A DNA stretch of 64,000 nt from JANXLO01 sp038231295 (GTDB lineage Bacteria > Armatimonadota > Chthonomonadetes > Chthonomonadales > Chthonomonadaceae). The notes under the pieces were generated by a model. It worked only from the letters and a program-made list of their open reading frames with translations. It searched no databases and was not told the origin of the DNA. Numbering within the stretch: position 1 is the first letter of the stretch; each line of letters begins with the position of its first letter. A program made the translations under genes and the position numbers. Where the stretch lies: assembly GCA_038231295.1 (NCBI GenBank), contig JBBRLP010000012.1, positions 1-64,000 on the forward strand, given 5' to 3'. This document shows, one piece after another, positions 1 through 8,297 of this stretch.

Positions 1-233
1 GCACAGGCAATGGCGTCGGTCGCCTTCTCAAAGACCGCCAGCCAGTCGTCCCCATGCGACGTGCCGCTCGTCACCCCGTTATGCTGCCGGACAAGCGATT
101 CAGTCTCGTCGTAGAGTTTCTGCAAAAACTCTTTGCGATACCGCTCATACGGCGCTTCGAGCGCGACCTTGCTCGACCCGACGCCATCGTAAAAGAGAAA
201 TGTGACTTTGCCGCTCGGTGGTTTTCTTGCCAA
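1..233 (-). CDS. Class III nucleotide cyclase domain protein, 5' part only (runs off the window)
   Basis: An open frame on the minus strand runs to the window edge and encodes the N-terminal part of a class III adenylate/guanylate-cyclase-like domain. It shows FLFYDGVGSS, holding the first metal-binding Asp, and HGDDWLAVF, holding the second, followed by a helix start. The start is uncertain: a TTG near 233 is the best candidate in frame. It lies downstream of the cNMP-binding/DUF1003 gene at 547-1362, the same gene order as the complete pair at 27620-31460, so the missing part may carry an NTPase/TPR region. The Lys that selects adenine in ordinary cyclases, three residues before the GD, reads as Thr. 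Substrate and activity are inferred, not shown. Confidence 0.6.
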   Translation of the reverse strand, partial: MARKPPSGKVTFLFYDGVGSSKVALEAPYERYRKEFLQKLYDETESLVRQHNGVTSGTSHGDDWLAVFEKATDAIAC

Positions 234-546
234 TCTGCTCGCCTCCCGTCCCTGGCAACCCCATGAACCCCTACCTTCGATTACGCGGGTCGCTTTTCCT
301 TCGCAGGACGATTTTCGGACAGGATGACCAGGATGAACAGGATAGGATTTCCCTCTCCCTGAAAGAGCGAGGGGTGTCAACCCTTTGCTGACCCTTTGCG
401 CCTACCACCTTTTTCAGTGACCAGGTTGCCGGGTCGTAGAGGTTGGTGCGGGGTGGTACGGGCATCGGGTCTTCTCCCTGGGAACGGCGGGAATTTTGCG
501 CGGTCTCCTGGCCTCTCCGGATAAGGGAACGGCAACCTTCCGGGCG
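234..546. other. Intergenic stretch without a convincing gene
   Basis: About 310 bases separate the DUF1003 gene from the partial cyclase gene. I see no ORF with coding character. It holds a 22-base element at 367-388 (GCGAGGGGTGTCAACCCTTT followed by GC) that recurs with two changes at 39702-39723. The 64-codon minus-strand frame here is low-complexity and overlaps this element. Confidence 0.5.
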
Positions 547-1362
547 CTATTTGCCTGATTTGGGGGATGTTTGTTCGAGGATTTGCTGCTCCACCGCCTC
601 GATCTTTTTGTCTTCTTCGAGCAGCTTGTTCGACAGTGCTGTCAGGCTCCGCACAATGTACTCCGTGCGAATGTTGTTGTCTTTTTCGTCCCGGTTCTGT
701 TTCGCCAGCACCAGGATCGCCACAAACAGGGCTTCAAACGTCGCTACCAGCCCCAATCCAGAATACTCCCGGCTATCCAGCGGGTGCGGGGCCAGTCGGT
801 TAACCCCTATCCAGACGGCCAGCAAGACCACATTCGCCGCCGCAAAACCGAGCGTCCCCATCTTCCTGACCAGCTTTTGAACGCCTTGTTCGGCCCACGT
901 CCGATTGGCTTCTATCTGCTGCCTGACATTGGCGAACAGGTTTCCCGACGTTCGTAAGCGGTGCGCCATCCCCTCCAGCATGACCTTTGTCATTTCCGGG
1001 CAGATTCCCAGGAAGGTGTCTAAATGTTCCGCGTGCAGTTCCCACGCCACCACTTCCTCCACAGCCTGCGCCATCAACGACCGCTTTTGCCCTGTCAGCA
1101 GAGCGACCTCTCCGAAAAAATCCCCCTCCCCCAGAGTACGAATAAAGAGTTCTTTGCCCTCCAGGTCGTAGGTATAGAAGCGCACGGTTCCTGCCTCGAT
1201 GAAGTACATCGTGTCGTCTTTTACTCCCTGCCGGCAGATGATATGCTTCGCAGGGAACGGGATCTGCTTTACGAAAGGCTTAATCTGCTCTCGCTGCTCA
1301 AGTCGCAGGTGTGGGAACGCTTTCGCTCCCCAATGGGTGTCTGTCGCAATTTCCTGTGCCAA
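547..1362 (-). CDS. Cyclic-nucleotide-binding domain plus DUF1003 membrane protein (copy 1)
   Basis: This 271-residue protein has a cNMP-binding (Crp-like) domain at about residues 20-140, with the phosphate-binding-cassette-like stretch GDFFGEVALLTGQKRS. A DUF1003 region follows with two membrane segments, near 172-195 and 205-225, and a charged, probably coiled-coil tail. The start is TTG with AGGGAGAAC seven bases upstream. No DNA-binding HTH follows the sensor domain, so a transcription-factor role is unlikely. A ligand-gated membrane effector or signalling role is more consistent. A paralogue of the same architecture is at 27620-28465, and each copy precedes a cyclase-domain gene. Confidence 0.85.
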   Translation of the reverse strand: MAQEIATDTHWGAKAFPHLRLEQREQIKPFVKQIPFPAKHIICRQGVKDDTMYFIEAGTVRFYTYDLEGKELFIRTLGEGDFFGEVALLTGQKRSLMAQAVEEVVAWELHAEHLDTFLGICPEMTKVMLEGMAHRLRTSGNLFANVRQQIEANRTWAEQGVQKLVRKMGTLGFAAANVVLLAVWIGVNRLAPHPLDSREYSGLGLVATFEALFVAILVLAKQNRDEKDNNIRTEYIVRSLTALSNKLLEEDKKIEAVEQQILEQTSPKSGK

Positions 1363-1498
1363 TGTGGGTTCTCCCTGCTTCCGTTTTGGTAGTCGCCGTC
1401 TGCCGGGCAGTTCCCTAACGGTAGGAGAGATTCCTGTTGCAGAGCCGGGAGTATGACGCGGGAAGAGTAGGCGGGACTTGCGGAGGGAGGAAAGAGGA

Positions 1499-1533
1499 CG
1501 CGCCCTGGCGCTGTTCCGGCAGGCCAGGGCGCG
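1499..1533 (-). terminator. Hairpin after the 1550-2383 gene, probable terminator
   Basis: A perfect 11-bp inverted repeat (CGCGCCCTGGC / GCCAGGGCGCG, 13-base loop) begins 17 bases past the stop of the minus-strand gene. On that strand it is followed by a pyrimidine-rich stretch (TCCTCTTTCC) rather than a clean T run, so termination efficiency is uncertain. Confidence 0.5.
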
Positions 1534-1549
1534 TGAGAGGAACGAGCGG

Positions 1550-2383
1550 CTAAAACGCCATGTCGAAACTGCCGCGATCTACGACAGCGCCCTCGGAGTT
1601 CATCACTGAGTACGTCCCACGCAGATGAGCATGGTCACCGGGCCGCACTGCCGGAACCAGCTCTCCGCTGACACGGATACAGGGAACGACCTTCGAGAAA
1701 TTAGCGGACTGCCCCACCATCTCGACCGCGTAGCCGCCATCGGTGAGACGATTACCGGAAATCGCGCCCACGATGTTGAAGTGAGTGTCCTGAAGGAGCA
1801 GGTCACCGCTGAAGAAGGCGGGCGGGCCGCTCTCCGTAGAGGGCGCATGGGTCAGCATCATGCGGCCCGGTGCGCCTGCCGCATTCTGGTACATCCCGTC
1901 GCAGGGGCCGGGCGGAAACGCGGTGCGGTAGGGATCGGCGGGTACACCGTTTACGACCGGGCCGGGTGGGAAGGAGCGCAGCAGGCTGAAGTAGCCCCGT
2001 CCATGACCGCCGCTCTGATAGGCAAAACGTGCGAAATAGCTGCCATCTCCGGTCGGCACAAAATTGCCCCGCGCCTGAAACCCCGTGTCCGGCCCCGTAC
2101 CCAGAATCGTCACCGAGGCATCCGTGAACGTCGTGGCCTGAACCTGCCGCCATTTGTTCTCCACGAACAGCAGAGCGATCAGGACATTGTCGTGCTGCGA
2201 ACTGGCGCCCAGCAGCGTGATTCCGCGTGTGCTGTCGGTCAGGCTACTCTGCGAGAACCCGCGCCACATTGGTCCCACGACGAAAGGATTGTCCGCCCGA
2301 ACTGCCGATGCGCTTCCGAACAGGGCGCATAGTCCCAGAAGGAACCATATCCCCACTTTGACCTGTGCATAGTGTCTATTCAT
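1550..2383 (-). CDS. Secreted protein of unknown function
   Basis: The ATG at 2383 is preferred over an in-frame start 30 bases upstream because AGGGAGAAAG lies just before it. The 277-residue product begins with a positively charged stretch and a hydrophobic segment ending around SASAVRA, a typical Sec signal peptide. The mature part is rich in Gly, Pro and aromatic residues with alternating beta-like stretches and two cysteines, suggesting a small extracytoplasmic beta-sandwich. I recognise no family. The gene stands alone, divergent from the flavoprotein gene at 2666. Confidence 0.7.
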   Translation of the reverse strand: MNRHYAQVKVGIWFLLGLCALFGSASAVRADNPFVVGPMWRGFSQSSLTDSTRGITLLGASSQHDNVLIALLFVENKWRQVQATTFTDASVTILGTGPDTGFQARGNFVPTGDGSYFARFAYQSGGHGRGYFSLLRSFPPGPVVNGVPADPYRTAFPPGPCDGMYQNAAGAPGRMMLTHAPSTESGPPAFFSGDLLLQDTHFNIVGAISGNRLTDGGYAVEMVGQSANFSKVVPCIRVSGELVPAVRPGDHAHLRGTYSVMNSEGAVVDRGSFDMAF

Positions 2384-2613
2384 TGACTGTCTTTCTCCCT
2401 GGCATTCTGCCATAGTTCCTGGCCTGCTTCATTGCAGACACACTCACTATCCCCCCCCGGCGTAGTCTGGAGCGTAGACGAAATCAGAGCAAAAGCGTGG
2501 ACGGCGGGCGAACCGACGGAAAGACAGGGTAGAGACGACAATCGGCAAACGTGCGGAAGCCGGAAATCAGGCTGTCGAGACGACCCTGGCGCAGGCAATC
2601 ACCTGCGCCGCTG

Positions 2614-2622
2614 TGCTATAAT
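2614..2622 (+). promoter_or_regulatory. Extended -10 promoter element for the flavoprotein/SOD pair
   Basis: TGCTATAAT is an extended -10 with a perfect TATAAT hexamer, 43 bases upstream of the ATG at 2666. No good -35 is visible at 16-18 bases. The same TGnTATAAT form is found upstream of lepA and of the Dam-like methylase gene. Confidence 0.6.
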
Positions 2623-2665
2623 AGGCCGTTCTTTCTGGAATCGAACGGAGCGGCAAAAGAGGGTT

Positions 2666-3904
2666 ATGGGACACTACGACGTCATTGTGGTTGGGGCGGG
2701 ACCGGCAGGAAACGCGGCGGCGTTCGCGCTGGCGCGGGGGGGCGCAAAGGTCGCCCTGCTGGAAAAACATCCCTTGCCGCGCCACAAGACCTGCGGCGGC
2801 GGAATGCCGATGATGGTCTCCGAGGTCCTTGCGCTGAACGAACTGCGCGATCTCGCGCCCGAGGCGTTCGTCGAGGCGGGCCCCACGTTCATGCGCCATA
2901 CCTGGAATTTTGGCGACCCCTGTCTGGCCCCCATGAACCCGGAGCCGACCGACGGCTGCGAACGCTCGCTCTGGATGGTGCGCCGCTCCGTCTTCGACAA
3001 CGCGCTGGCGCAGCGGGCCGCGCAGGCCGGGGCCGAACTGCGCGATGGACTGGGAGTCCGGACGCTGGAGAGCGAACGCGGCGGGCCGATAAAAATAACA
3101 GCGGAAGGAGCAAGCGGCTCCTGGAACGCAACGGCGGACGTGGTTCTCGGCGCGGATGGCGCCAACGGAATCGTAGCCCGATCTGTCGGTCTGCGGAAAG
3201 AGCGCACACTCGCCATTGCGATGGAGGCCGAAGTGCCGCACCGCTGGGGCGACGGGCATCCCGACCTGCGGCCCGAAGTCTGTCATCTGGAGTACGGCGC
3301 GGTCGAACGCGGCTATGCCTGGGTCTTCCCGAAAGGCGATCATCTGAACGTGGGCGCGGGCGTGTTTCGGCCCCGACGCAGCGGCGGACGCGGAGACGGC
3401 GCGGTGCGGGCAGAACTTCAGCGGGCCATCCTCGACTACCTCGCCCTGCTCGGAATCCCGAAACGGGCCGACGAACTGGTCTTCCATGCTCATCCGCTGC
3501 CGCTCTGGAACGGCATGGACAAAATCCAGACCGCCGACAATCGCGTTCTGCTGGCAGGCGACGCCGCTGGCCTCATCAACCCTTTTTTTGGCGACGGCAT
3601 TCTTCACGCCCTCAAAAGCGGACAGATCGCCGCGCACTGTATTCTGACCGGGCAGACCGACGGCTACACACAGGCCATTGCCGACGAGTTCCGCTCGAAT
3701 TTTGATGCCGCCCTCCGCATGGCCTCCTTCTTCTACCGGTGGCCCGGCTTCTGCTATCGGCGCGGCATCAAGCGCCCCGGCGCCACCCGCGCCGCCATGC
3801 GCCTTTTCTGTGGAGACACCCCCTTCCCGGACATCGCAGGGAAACTGATGACCCTCGTCCGGGAGGCCATGAAGTCCGAAACCATCGAAGCCGAAAGGCT
3901 CTAA
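2666..3904 (+). CDS. Geranylgeranyl-reductase family FAD-dependent oxidoreductase
   Basis: The 412-residue product starts with an FAD-binding Rossmann motif (DVIVVGAGPAGNAAAFALA). It has the family's LLAGDAAGLINPFFGDGI stretch near residue 290-310, which contacts the flavin. The family reduces double bonds of isoprenoid chains or related lipids, so membrane-lipid or quinone side-chain saturation is the likely role. The true substrate cannot be read from sequence. The ATG at 2666 was chosen because homology begins there; the frame extends upstream without coding character. The SOD gene follows after 13 bases, suggesting one transcript. Confidence 0.82.
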   Translation: MGHYDVIVVGAGPAGNAAAFALARGGAKVALLEKHPLPRHKTCGGGMPMMVSEVLALNELRDLAPEAFVEAGPTFMRHTWNFGDPCLAPMNPEPTDGCERSLWMVRRSVFDNALAQRAAQAGAELRDGLGVRTLESERGGPIKITAEGASGSWNATADVVLGADGANGIVARSVGLRKERTLAIAMEAEVPHRWGDGHPDLRPEVCHLEYGAVERGYAWVFPKGDHLNVGAGVFRPRRSGGRGDGAVRAELQRAILDYLALLGIPKRADELVFHAHPLPLWNGMDKIQTADNRVLLAGDAAGLINPFFGDGILHALKSGQIAAHCILTGQTDGYTQAIADEFRSNFDAALRMASFFYRWPGFCYRRGIKRPGATRAAMRLFCGDTPFPDIAGKLMTLVREAMKSETIEAERL

Positions 3905-3917
3905 AAGGAGAACCCTG

Positions 3918-4673
3918 ATGTCCACCGATCCCCATGCCCTCAATCGTCGCCATTTCCTGACGCTCGGCGCTGCCGCCGGAGCCGGTGTCCTCGCCTCCTC
4001 CGCCCTCACGGAAGCGGGAGCCGCCGGAGTCGTACAGGCCGCCGCGCCCGCTCCCATCAAACCCATGCCCCTGCCCGCCAAAGTCTACACGACCGAGACA
4101 GCGGGCATCTCCCGCAAAACGCATGACGAGCATCACAAACTCTACACGGGCTACGTCAACAAGGTCAACGAGATACGCACCAAAATGGCCGCGCTCGGCG
4201 TTCCCGATCCCACCAAAGCCAACGGTACCTTCAGCGAACTGCGCGAACTGAAAGTGGAGTACAGCTTCGCGCTCAACGGCGTCAAGAATCACGAACTCTA
4301 TTTCGGAAATCTTGGCGGCAAAGGCGGAGCGCCCAACGGGGCCATCGGCGAGGCCATCGGCAAAACGTTCGGCTCTTACGATAGCTGGAAAGCCGACCTC
4401 AAGGCGACCGGAATTGCGGCGCGTGGCTGGGTCTGGCTCGCCTACGACTTCGCGGACGACAGCATCTTCAACTACATCGGCGACGCGCAGAACACGTTCC
4501 CGATCTGGAACGCGATGCCGCTGCTTGGCCTGGATGTCTACGAGCATGCCTACTACTTCGACTTTCAGACCGCCCGCGCCAAATACATTGATGCTTTCCT
4601 CAGCGTGATTGACTGGGACGCCGTCAACCACAACTTCTCCCTGGCGCAGGGGATGGCAAAGGGCGGGAAATAG
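3918..4673 (+). CDS. Fe/Mn superoxide dismutase with Tat-like export signal
   Basis: This 251-residue protein contains the SOD metal ligands: His72 in EHHKLYTGYVNKVN, His125 in NHELYF, and Asp206 and His210 in DVYEHAYY. An N-terminal extension of about 50 residues carries NRRHFLTLGAAAG, a twin-arginine-type signal, so the enzyme is probably folded with metal in the cytoplasm and exported. It would convert superoxide to peroxide and oxygen in the periplasm or at the surface. AAAAGGAG precedes the ATG, 13 bases after the flavoprotein gene. Confidence 0.9.
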   Translation: MSTDPHALNRRHFLTLGAAAGAGVLASSALTEAGAAGVVQAAAPAPIKPMPLPAKVYTTETAGISRKTHDEHHKLYTGYVNKVNEIRTKMAALGVPDPTKANGTFSELRELKVEYSFALNGVKNHELYFGNLGGKGGAPNGAIGEAIGKTFGSYDSWKADLKATGIAARGWVWLAYDFADDSIFNYIGDAQNTFPIWNAMPLLGLDVYEHAYYFDFQTARAKYIDAFLSVIDWDAVNHNFSLAQGMAKGGK

Positions 4674-4683
4674 AGGTTCGCGC

Positions 4684-4713
4684 TTCCTGCCTCCGGCTTA
4701 CGGGGGCAGGGAA
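4684..4713 (+). other. Intercistronic stem-loop between SOD and dehydrogenase genes
   Basis: TTCCTGCCTCCG and CGGGGGCAGGGAA form a strong stem with one bulge and a five-base loop (gctta). No T run follows, so it is more likely an mRNA-stability or partial-attenuation element than a full terminator. Confidence 0.4.
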
Positions 4714-4735
4714 CGCACACTCTTCGGGAGTCACA

Positions 4736-5917
4736 ATGGCAGGGACGGCGGTGCAGTTCGGGGCAGGCAGTATCGGGCGCGGCTTTCTGGCGCAGCTTTT
4801 TTATGAGAGCGGCCTGGAAGTCGTGTTCGTGGATGTGGCGGACGCGATGGTGAACGCCCTGAACCAGCGCCGTTCCTACCCTGTCCATATCGTGGGGCCG
4901 AACGCGGAGACCGTACAGATTGCGAATGTCCGGGCGGTGCATGGACGGGATCGGGTACGGGTGGCAGAAGAGATCGCGCTGACCGAAATCGTCTGTACGG
5001 CGGTCGGAGCGAACGCCCTGCCGTTGATTGCGCCCGCGCTGGCGGCGGGGCTGCTGGCCCGGCATAAGAGCCTGGGAACGCCCGTCAATGTGCTTCTGTG
5101 CGAGAATCTGCACGACGCGGCCCGCCTTCTGCGGCAGGCCGTCGCGGAGCATCTGCCGGAGAAAAACCGGACGGAGGTGCTGGCGAAGACCGGATTTGTG
5201 CAGGCCGTCGTCAGCCGCATGGTTCCCGTGCCGACGGAGGCAGACCGCGCTGCCGACCCGCTGGCAATCCGCGTGGAGGCGTACAAGCGTCTGCCTGTGG
5301 ACGCTCATGCAGTTGTCGGGGAACTGCCGCTGCTCGTGGGCATCGAACCGGTGGAGAATTTTGAGGCGATTGTCGAGCGCAAACTCTATACGCACAACTG
5401 CGCTCATGCTGTGCTGGGGTATCTCGGCCATGCAGCGGGCTATGTCTACGGCTACGAGGCTTTGCAGGACATACGTATCGCGTCCCTGCTGCGGGCGGTG
5501 CTGGCAGAGTCTTCCGCCGCCCTGGTCGCACGGCACGGTTTTTCCCCGGAGACGCAGGCCGCGCACGTCGCCGATCTGCTGGAGCGGTTTACCAACGCGC
5601 ATCTGGGCGATACCTGTGTCCGACTGGCTCGTGACCCTATCCGCAAACTCGCGCCGGACGACCGCCTCGTCGGCGCGGCGCGGCTGTGTGAGGCGCAGGG
5701 CATCGCGCCGCGTGCGCTCGCGTGGGCGATTGCCGCCGCGCTGCGTTACGACGCGCCGCACGACCCGTCTGCGCCGGAACTTCAGCGGATGCTGCGGGAA
5801 CAGGGACGCGAACTGACCCTGCGTAAAGTCTGTGGAATTGCGCCGCACGAACCACTTGCCATACTGATTGAAGAGGCGATGGACCTTGTGAGGGCGGGAG
5901 CCAAATATGCCGAATGA
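4736..5917 (+). CDS. Mannitol-1-phosphate 5-dehydrogenase family protein
   Basis: The 393-residue product opens with the nucleotide-binding motif VQFGAGSIGRGFLAQLFYESG and follows the MtlD pattern, including the central ENLHDAARLL and a KLYTHNCAHAVLGYLG stretch near the catalytic Lys/His region. The family interconverts a hexitol 1-phosphate and a ketose 6-phosphate with NAD. No PTS mannitol permease is nearby; instead the gene overlaps an Eis-like acetyltransferase and precedes a SIS isomerase, so its physiological substrate may be another sugar phosphate. GGGAG precedes the ATG. Confidence 0.82.
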   Translation: MAGTAVQFGAGSIGRGFLAQLFYESGLEVVFVDVADAMVNALNQRRSYPVHIVGPNAETVQIANVRAVHGRDRVRVAEEIALTEIVCTAVGANALPLIAPALAAGLLARHKSLGTPVNVLLCENLHDAARLLRQAVAEHLPEKNRTEVLAKTGFVQAVVSRMVPVPTEADRAADPLAIRVEAYKRLPVDAHAVVGELPLLVGIEPVENFEAIVERKLYTHNCAHAVLGYLGHAAGYVYGYEALQDIRIASLLRAVLAESSAALVARHGFSPETQAAHVADLLERFTNAHLGDTCVRLARDPIRKLAPDDRLVGAARLCEAQGIAPRALAWAIAAALRYDAPHDPSAPELQRMLREQGRELTLRKVCGIAPHEPLAILIEEAMDLVRAGAKYAE

Positions 5918-7190
5918 ACAGGGCAGCCTGGAGCCTGGGCTGCACCGGGGCGCGACCATACGGGCGATTCGTGCGGAGGAACGCGAAGCCTGCATTGACC
6001 TTTGGTGTACGGTGTGGCCCGGAGAGGGCAATCCCGCCTATTTTCGCCGCTACTTCTACGGGGATGTGGACTGGCTGCCGGACTATACGCAGGTTGCGGA
6101 ACTGGATGGGCGCATCATCAGCGCGGTGCATATCTGCCGCCGCGTGGTGTCCTGCGGGGATTTCCGGCTGACGATGGGTGGCATCGCCAACGTCGCCACC
6201 CTCGCCGAGTTCCGGGGCGACGGATTCAACTCCGCCTGCCTGCGCCGTGCCATCGCGGTCATGGAGGCCGATGCGATGGACTTCTCACTGCTCTTCACCG
6301 GTATTAATCCTTACTACGAGCGGCATGACTTCACCGATTGGCCCCGCGAACGCCTGCGCGGCACGGTCCAGACTGCGTTTGCGCCGCGTCCCACGCCCTT
6401 TCGAGTCCGTCCCGCAACGGATAGCGATCTTCCGGCGATTCGCGGCCTGTACGATGGCTATAATCGGCATCGTCCCATTGCCGTGCAGCGCACAGAAGCC
6501 TACTGGCGCGACTGGATCGGACGAAAGCCCAGCCAGATGTCGGAGCCGCCGCTGCTGGCACTGGACGCCGAGGGAACGCCGGTCGGCTATATCTTCTATC
6601 AGGTGAATTTTTACAACGGGCATCAGATCAGCGAAGACTATGCCTATGTTACGGAGATCGGCATCGCCCCCGCCGCCGAGCAGCAGGCGGTCGCCACCGC
6701 CCTGCTCGACGCTGTGACACAGCGTGCGCTCTCTTCCGGCAAGCGGGAACTGCACCTGAGCGTGGGAGCCGAAGCGGAGAACCGGGGCTGGCCCGATCCA
6801 ATCCGACTCGCACTCTGCGGCCTGCTGGAGAACTGCACCGCGAACGTAAGTCTGTCCGGGATGGTGCGCCTGCTGCACCGCGACAATCTGCTGCGGAGTT
6901 TCGCGCTGGAACTCACCGAGCGCTGGGCCACCGCCGGGAAGCCGGGCGGGACACTGACGTTCGCGACGCCCTATGGCCTGACACAGTTGGATGCCAACGG
7001 CCCGTTTCTGCGCGTCCGTCCCGCTGAGGAGGCGGGGGCGGGCGAGCCACTGGCGCAGTCCGCACTGTTTGGCCTGCTGTTCGGCTCCCTGCCCCCCGAA
7101 CGCGCCACCGTGAATACCGCGCTGCATCCGCTGCTGAAGGCCCTGTTCCCGGCGCGGGCGACCGTCTACTGGGGCGCCGACGGATTTTAG
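5907..7190 (+). CDS. Eis-like GNAT N-acetyltransferase with SCP2-like C-terminus
   Basis: The 427-residue protein has three parts. The first is a GNAT fold with an acetyl-CoA loop around VATLAEFRGDGFNSACLRRA (about 90-115). The second is a GNAT-like fold around residues 170-290 (AYVTEIGIAPAAEQQAVATALLDA). The third is a C-terminal SCP2-like sandwich. This is the Eis-type layout of enzymes that acetylate amines such as aminoglycosides or lysine side chains. The natural acceptor is unknown. It overlaps the preceding dehydrogenase gene by 11 bases, implying translational coupling and perhaps an amino-sugar substrate. Confidence 0.75.
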   Translation: MPNEQGSLEPGLHRGATIRAIRAEEREACIDLWCTVWPGEGNPAYFRRYFYGDVDWLPDYTQVAELDGRIISAVHICRRVVSCGDFRLTMGGIANVATLAEFRGDGFNSACLRRAIAVMEADAMDFSLLFTGINPYYERHDFTDWPRERLRGTVQTAFAPRPTPFRVRPATDSDLPAIRGLYDGYNRHRPIAVQRTEAYWRDWIGRKPSQMSEPPLLALDAEGTPVGYIFYQVNFYNGHQISEDYAYVTEIGIAPAAEQQAVATALLDAVTQRALSSGKRELHLSVGAEAENRGWPDPIRLALCGLLENCTANVSLSGMVRLLHRDNLLRSFALELTERWATAGKPGGTLTFATPYGLTQLDANGPFLRVRPAEEAGAGEPLAQSALFGLLFGSLPPERATVNTALHPLLKALFPARATVYWGADGF

Positions 7191-7242
7191 TCCCGTGAGC
7201 ATTCGCGCCAACAAATAGCTGGAAGGAGAGAGCATACCACCG

Positions 7243-8280
7243 ATGTCGTTGATGCTGGATGAGATTTATGAGCAGCCGCAGGCTATAGCCCGTGCGGTCG
7301 AACAGGAGTACGCGAATGTGGCGCGGCTGGTCGCGGAACTGCGTGACCGCGAGATACGACACGTCGTGATCGCCGCACGCGGTACCTCCGATAACGCCGC
7401 CACCTACGCCAAATACCTGATCGAGATCGTGGGCGGATTTCCCGTCTCCCTGGCCGCTCCCTCCGTCTATACCCTCTACGATGCGACGGTCAATCTGGCG
7501 GGCAGCCTGGTGCTGGGAATCTCACAGTCCGGGCAGGCCACCGATGTCGTCAAGACCCTCTCTGTCGCCCGCGCCGCCGGGGCGCTGACCGCAGGTATCA
7601 CCAATGTCGCGGACTCGCCTCTGAGCAGCGTCAGTGATTTTACGCTGCTCTGCCACGCCGGGGAGGAGCGATCCGTCGCCGCCACCAAGACCTACACCAC
7701 CGCCCTGGCGCTCATCGCCCTGCTCGTCGGGCAGTGGGCGAACCATGCGGAACTCCTGAACGGTCTACGGGCAGTCCCCGACCAGATACAGGCCACGCTC
7801 GTGATGGATGAAACGGTCGCCGCCGCCGTCGAGCGCTACCGCTATATTCAGGAGTGCGCGGTGCTGGCACGCGGGCTGAACCAGCCGACTGCGCTGGAGG
7901 CCGCCCTGAAGATGACGGAGACCAGTTATCTCGTCGCCAAGCCCTACTCCGGCGCCGACTTCCTGCACGGCCCTATCGCCATGGTCTCGGAAGGCTTTCC
8001 CTGTTTTCTCTTCGCCCCGGAAGGCCGCGCCTATCCCTCCATGGTCGAACTGGCTCTGAAGCTACGCGAACGCGCTGCCGAGTTGATTATCGTGGCGCAC
8101 TCGCCGGAGATACTTGCTCTGGCGACCAAGCCGCTGGCCGTGCCTCTGCCGATACACGAGCTGCTGAGTCCGCTGGTCTACATCGTTCCCGGGCAACTCT
8201 GGGCCTACCATCTGGCGCTGACACGCGGGCAGAACCCGGACAAGCCGCGTGGACTGACCAAAGTGACGCTGACACGCTAG
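7243..8280 (+). CDS. SIS-domain sugar isomerase/deaminase (GlmS C-terminal / NagB-II type)
   Basis: Two SIS domains occupy about residues 30-170 and 195-335. Typical phosphosugar-binding signatures are visible: AARGTSDNAATYAKYL, ISQSGQATDVV and EERSVAATKTYTT. The protein lacks the glutaminase domain of GlmS, so it probably catalyses isomerisation or deamination of a glucosamine-6-phosphate-like substrate in the cytoplasm. It lies in the same direction as the dehydrogenase and acetyltransferase and just before the DUF3866 gene. The ATG has GGAGAG upstream. Confidence 0.82.
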   Translation: MSLMLDEIYEQPQAIARAVEQEYANVARLVAELRDREIRHVVIAARGTSDNAATYAKYLIEIVGGFPVSLAAPSVYTLYDATVNLAGSLVLGISQSGQATDVVKTLSVARAAGALTAGITNVADSPLSSVSDFTLLCHAGEERSVAATKTYTTALALIALLVGQWANHAELLNGLRAVPDQIQATLVMDETVAAAVERYRYIQECAVLARGLNQPTALEAALKMTETSYLVAKPYSGADFLHGPIAMVSEGFPCFLFAPEGRAYPSMVELALKLRERAAELIIVAHSPEILALATKPLAVPLPIHELLSPLVYIVPGQLWAYHLALTRGQNPDKPRGLTKVTLTR

Positions 8281-8297
8281 GAAGGCAGAGACCGGGG

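Noticed and set aside
547..1362. Crp/Fnr-type transcription regulator
   Set aside because: The cNMP-binding domain is followed by two membrane segments of DUF1003, not by a helix-turn-helix domain.
2567..4081. 504-codon minus-strand open frame opposite the flavoprotein gene
   Set aside because: It is a shadow frame of a GC-rich gene: low-complexity composition, no ribosome-binding site and no recognisable motif, while the plus strand has clear FAD motifs.
7854..8297. Long in-frame extension upstream of the DUF3866 gene
   Set aside because: It lies inside the SIS gene in another frame and is Arg/Ala-rich without motifs; the ATG at 8298 gives the normal family start.
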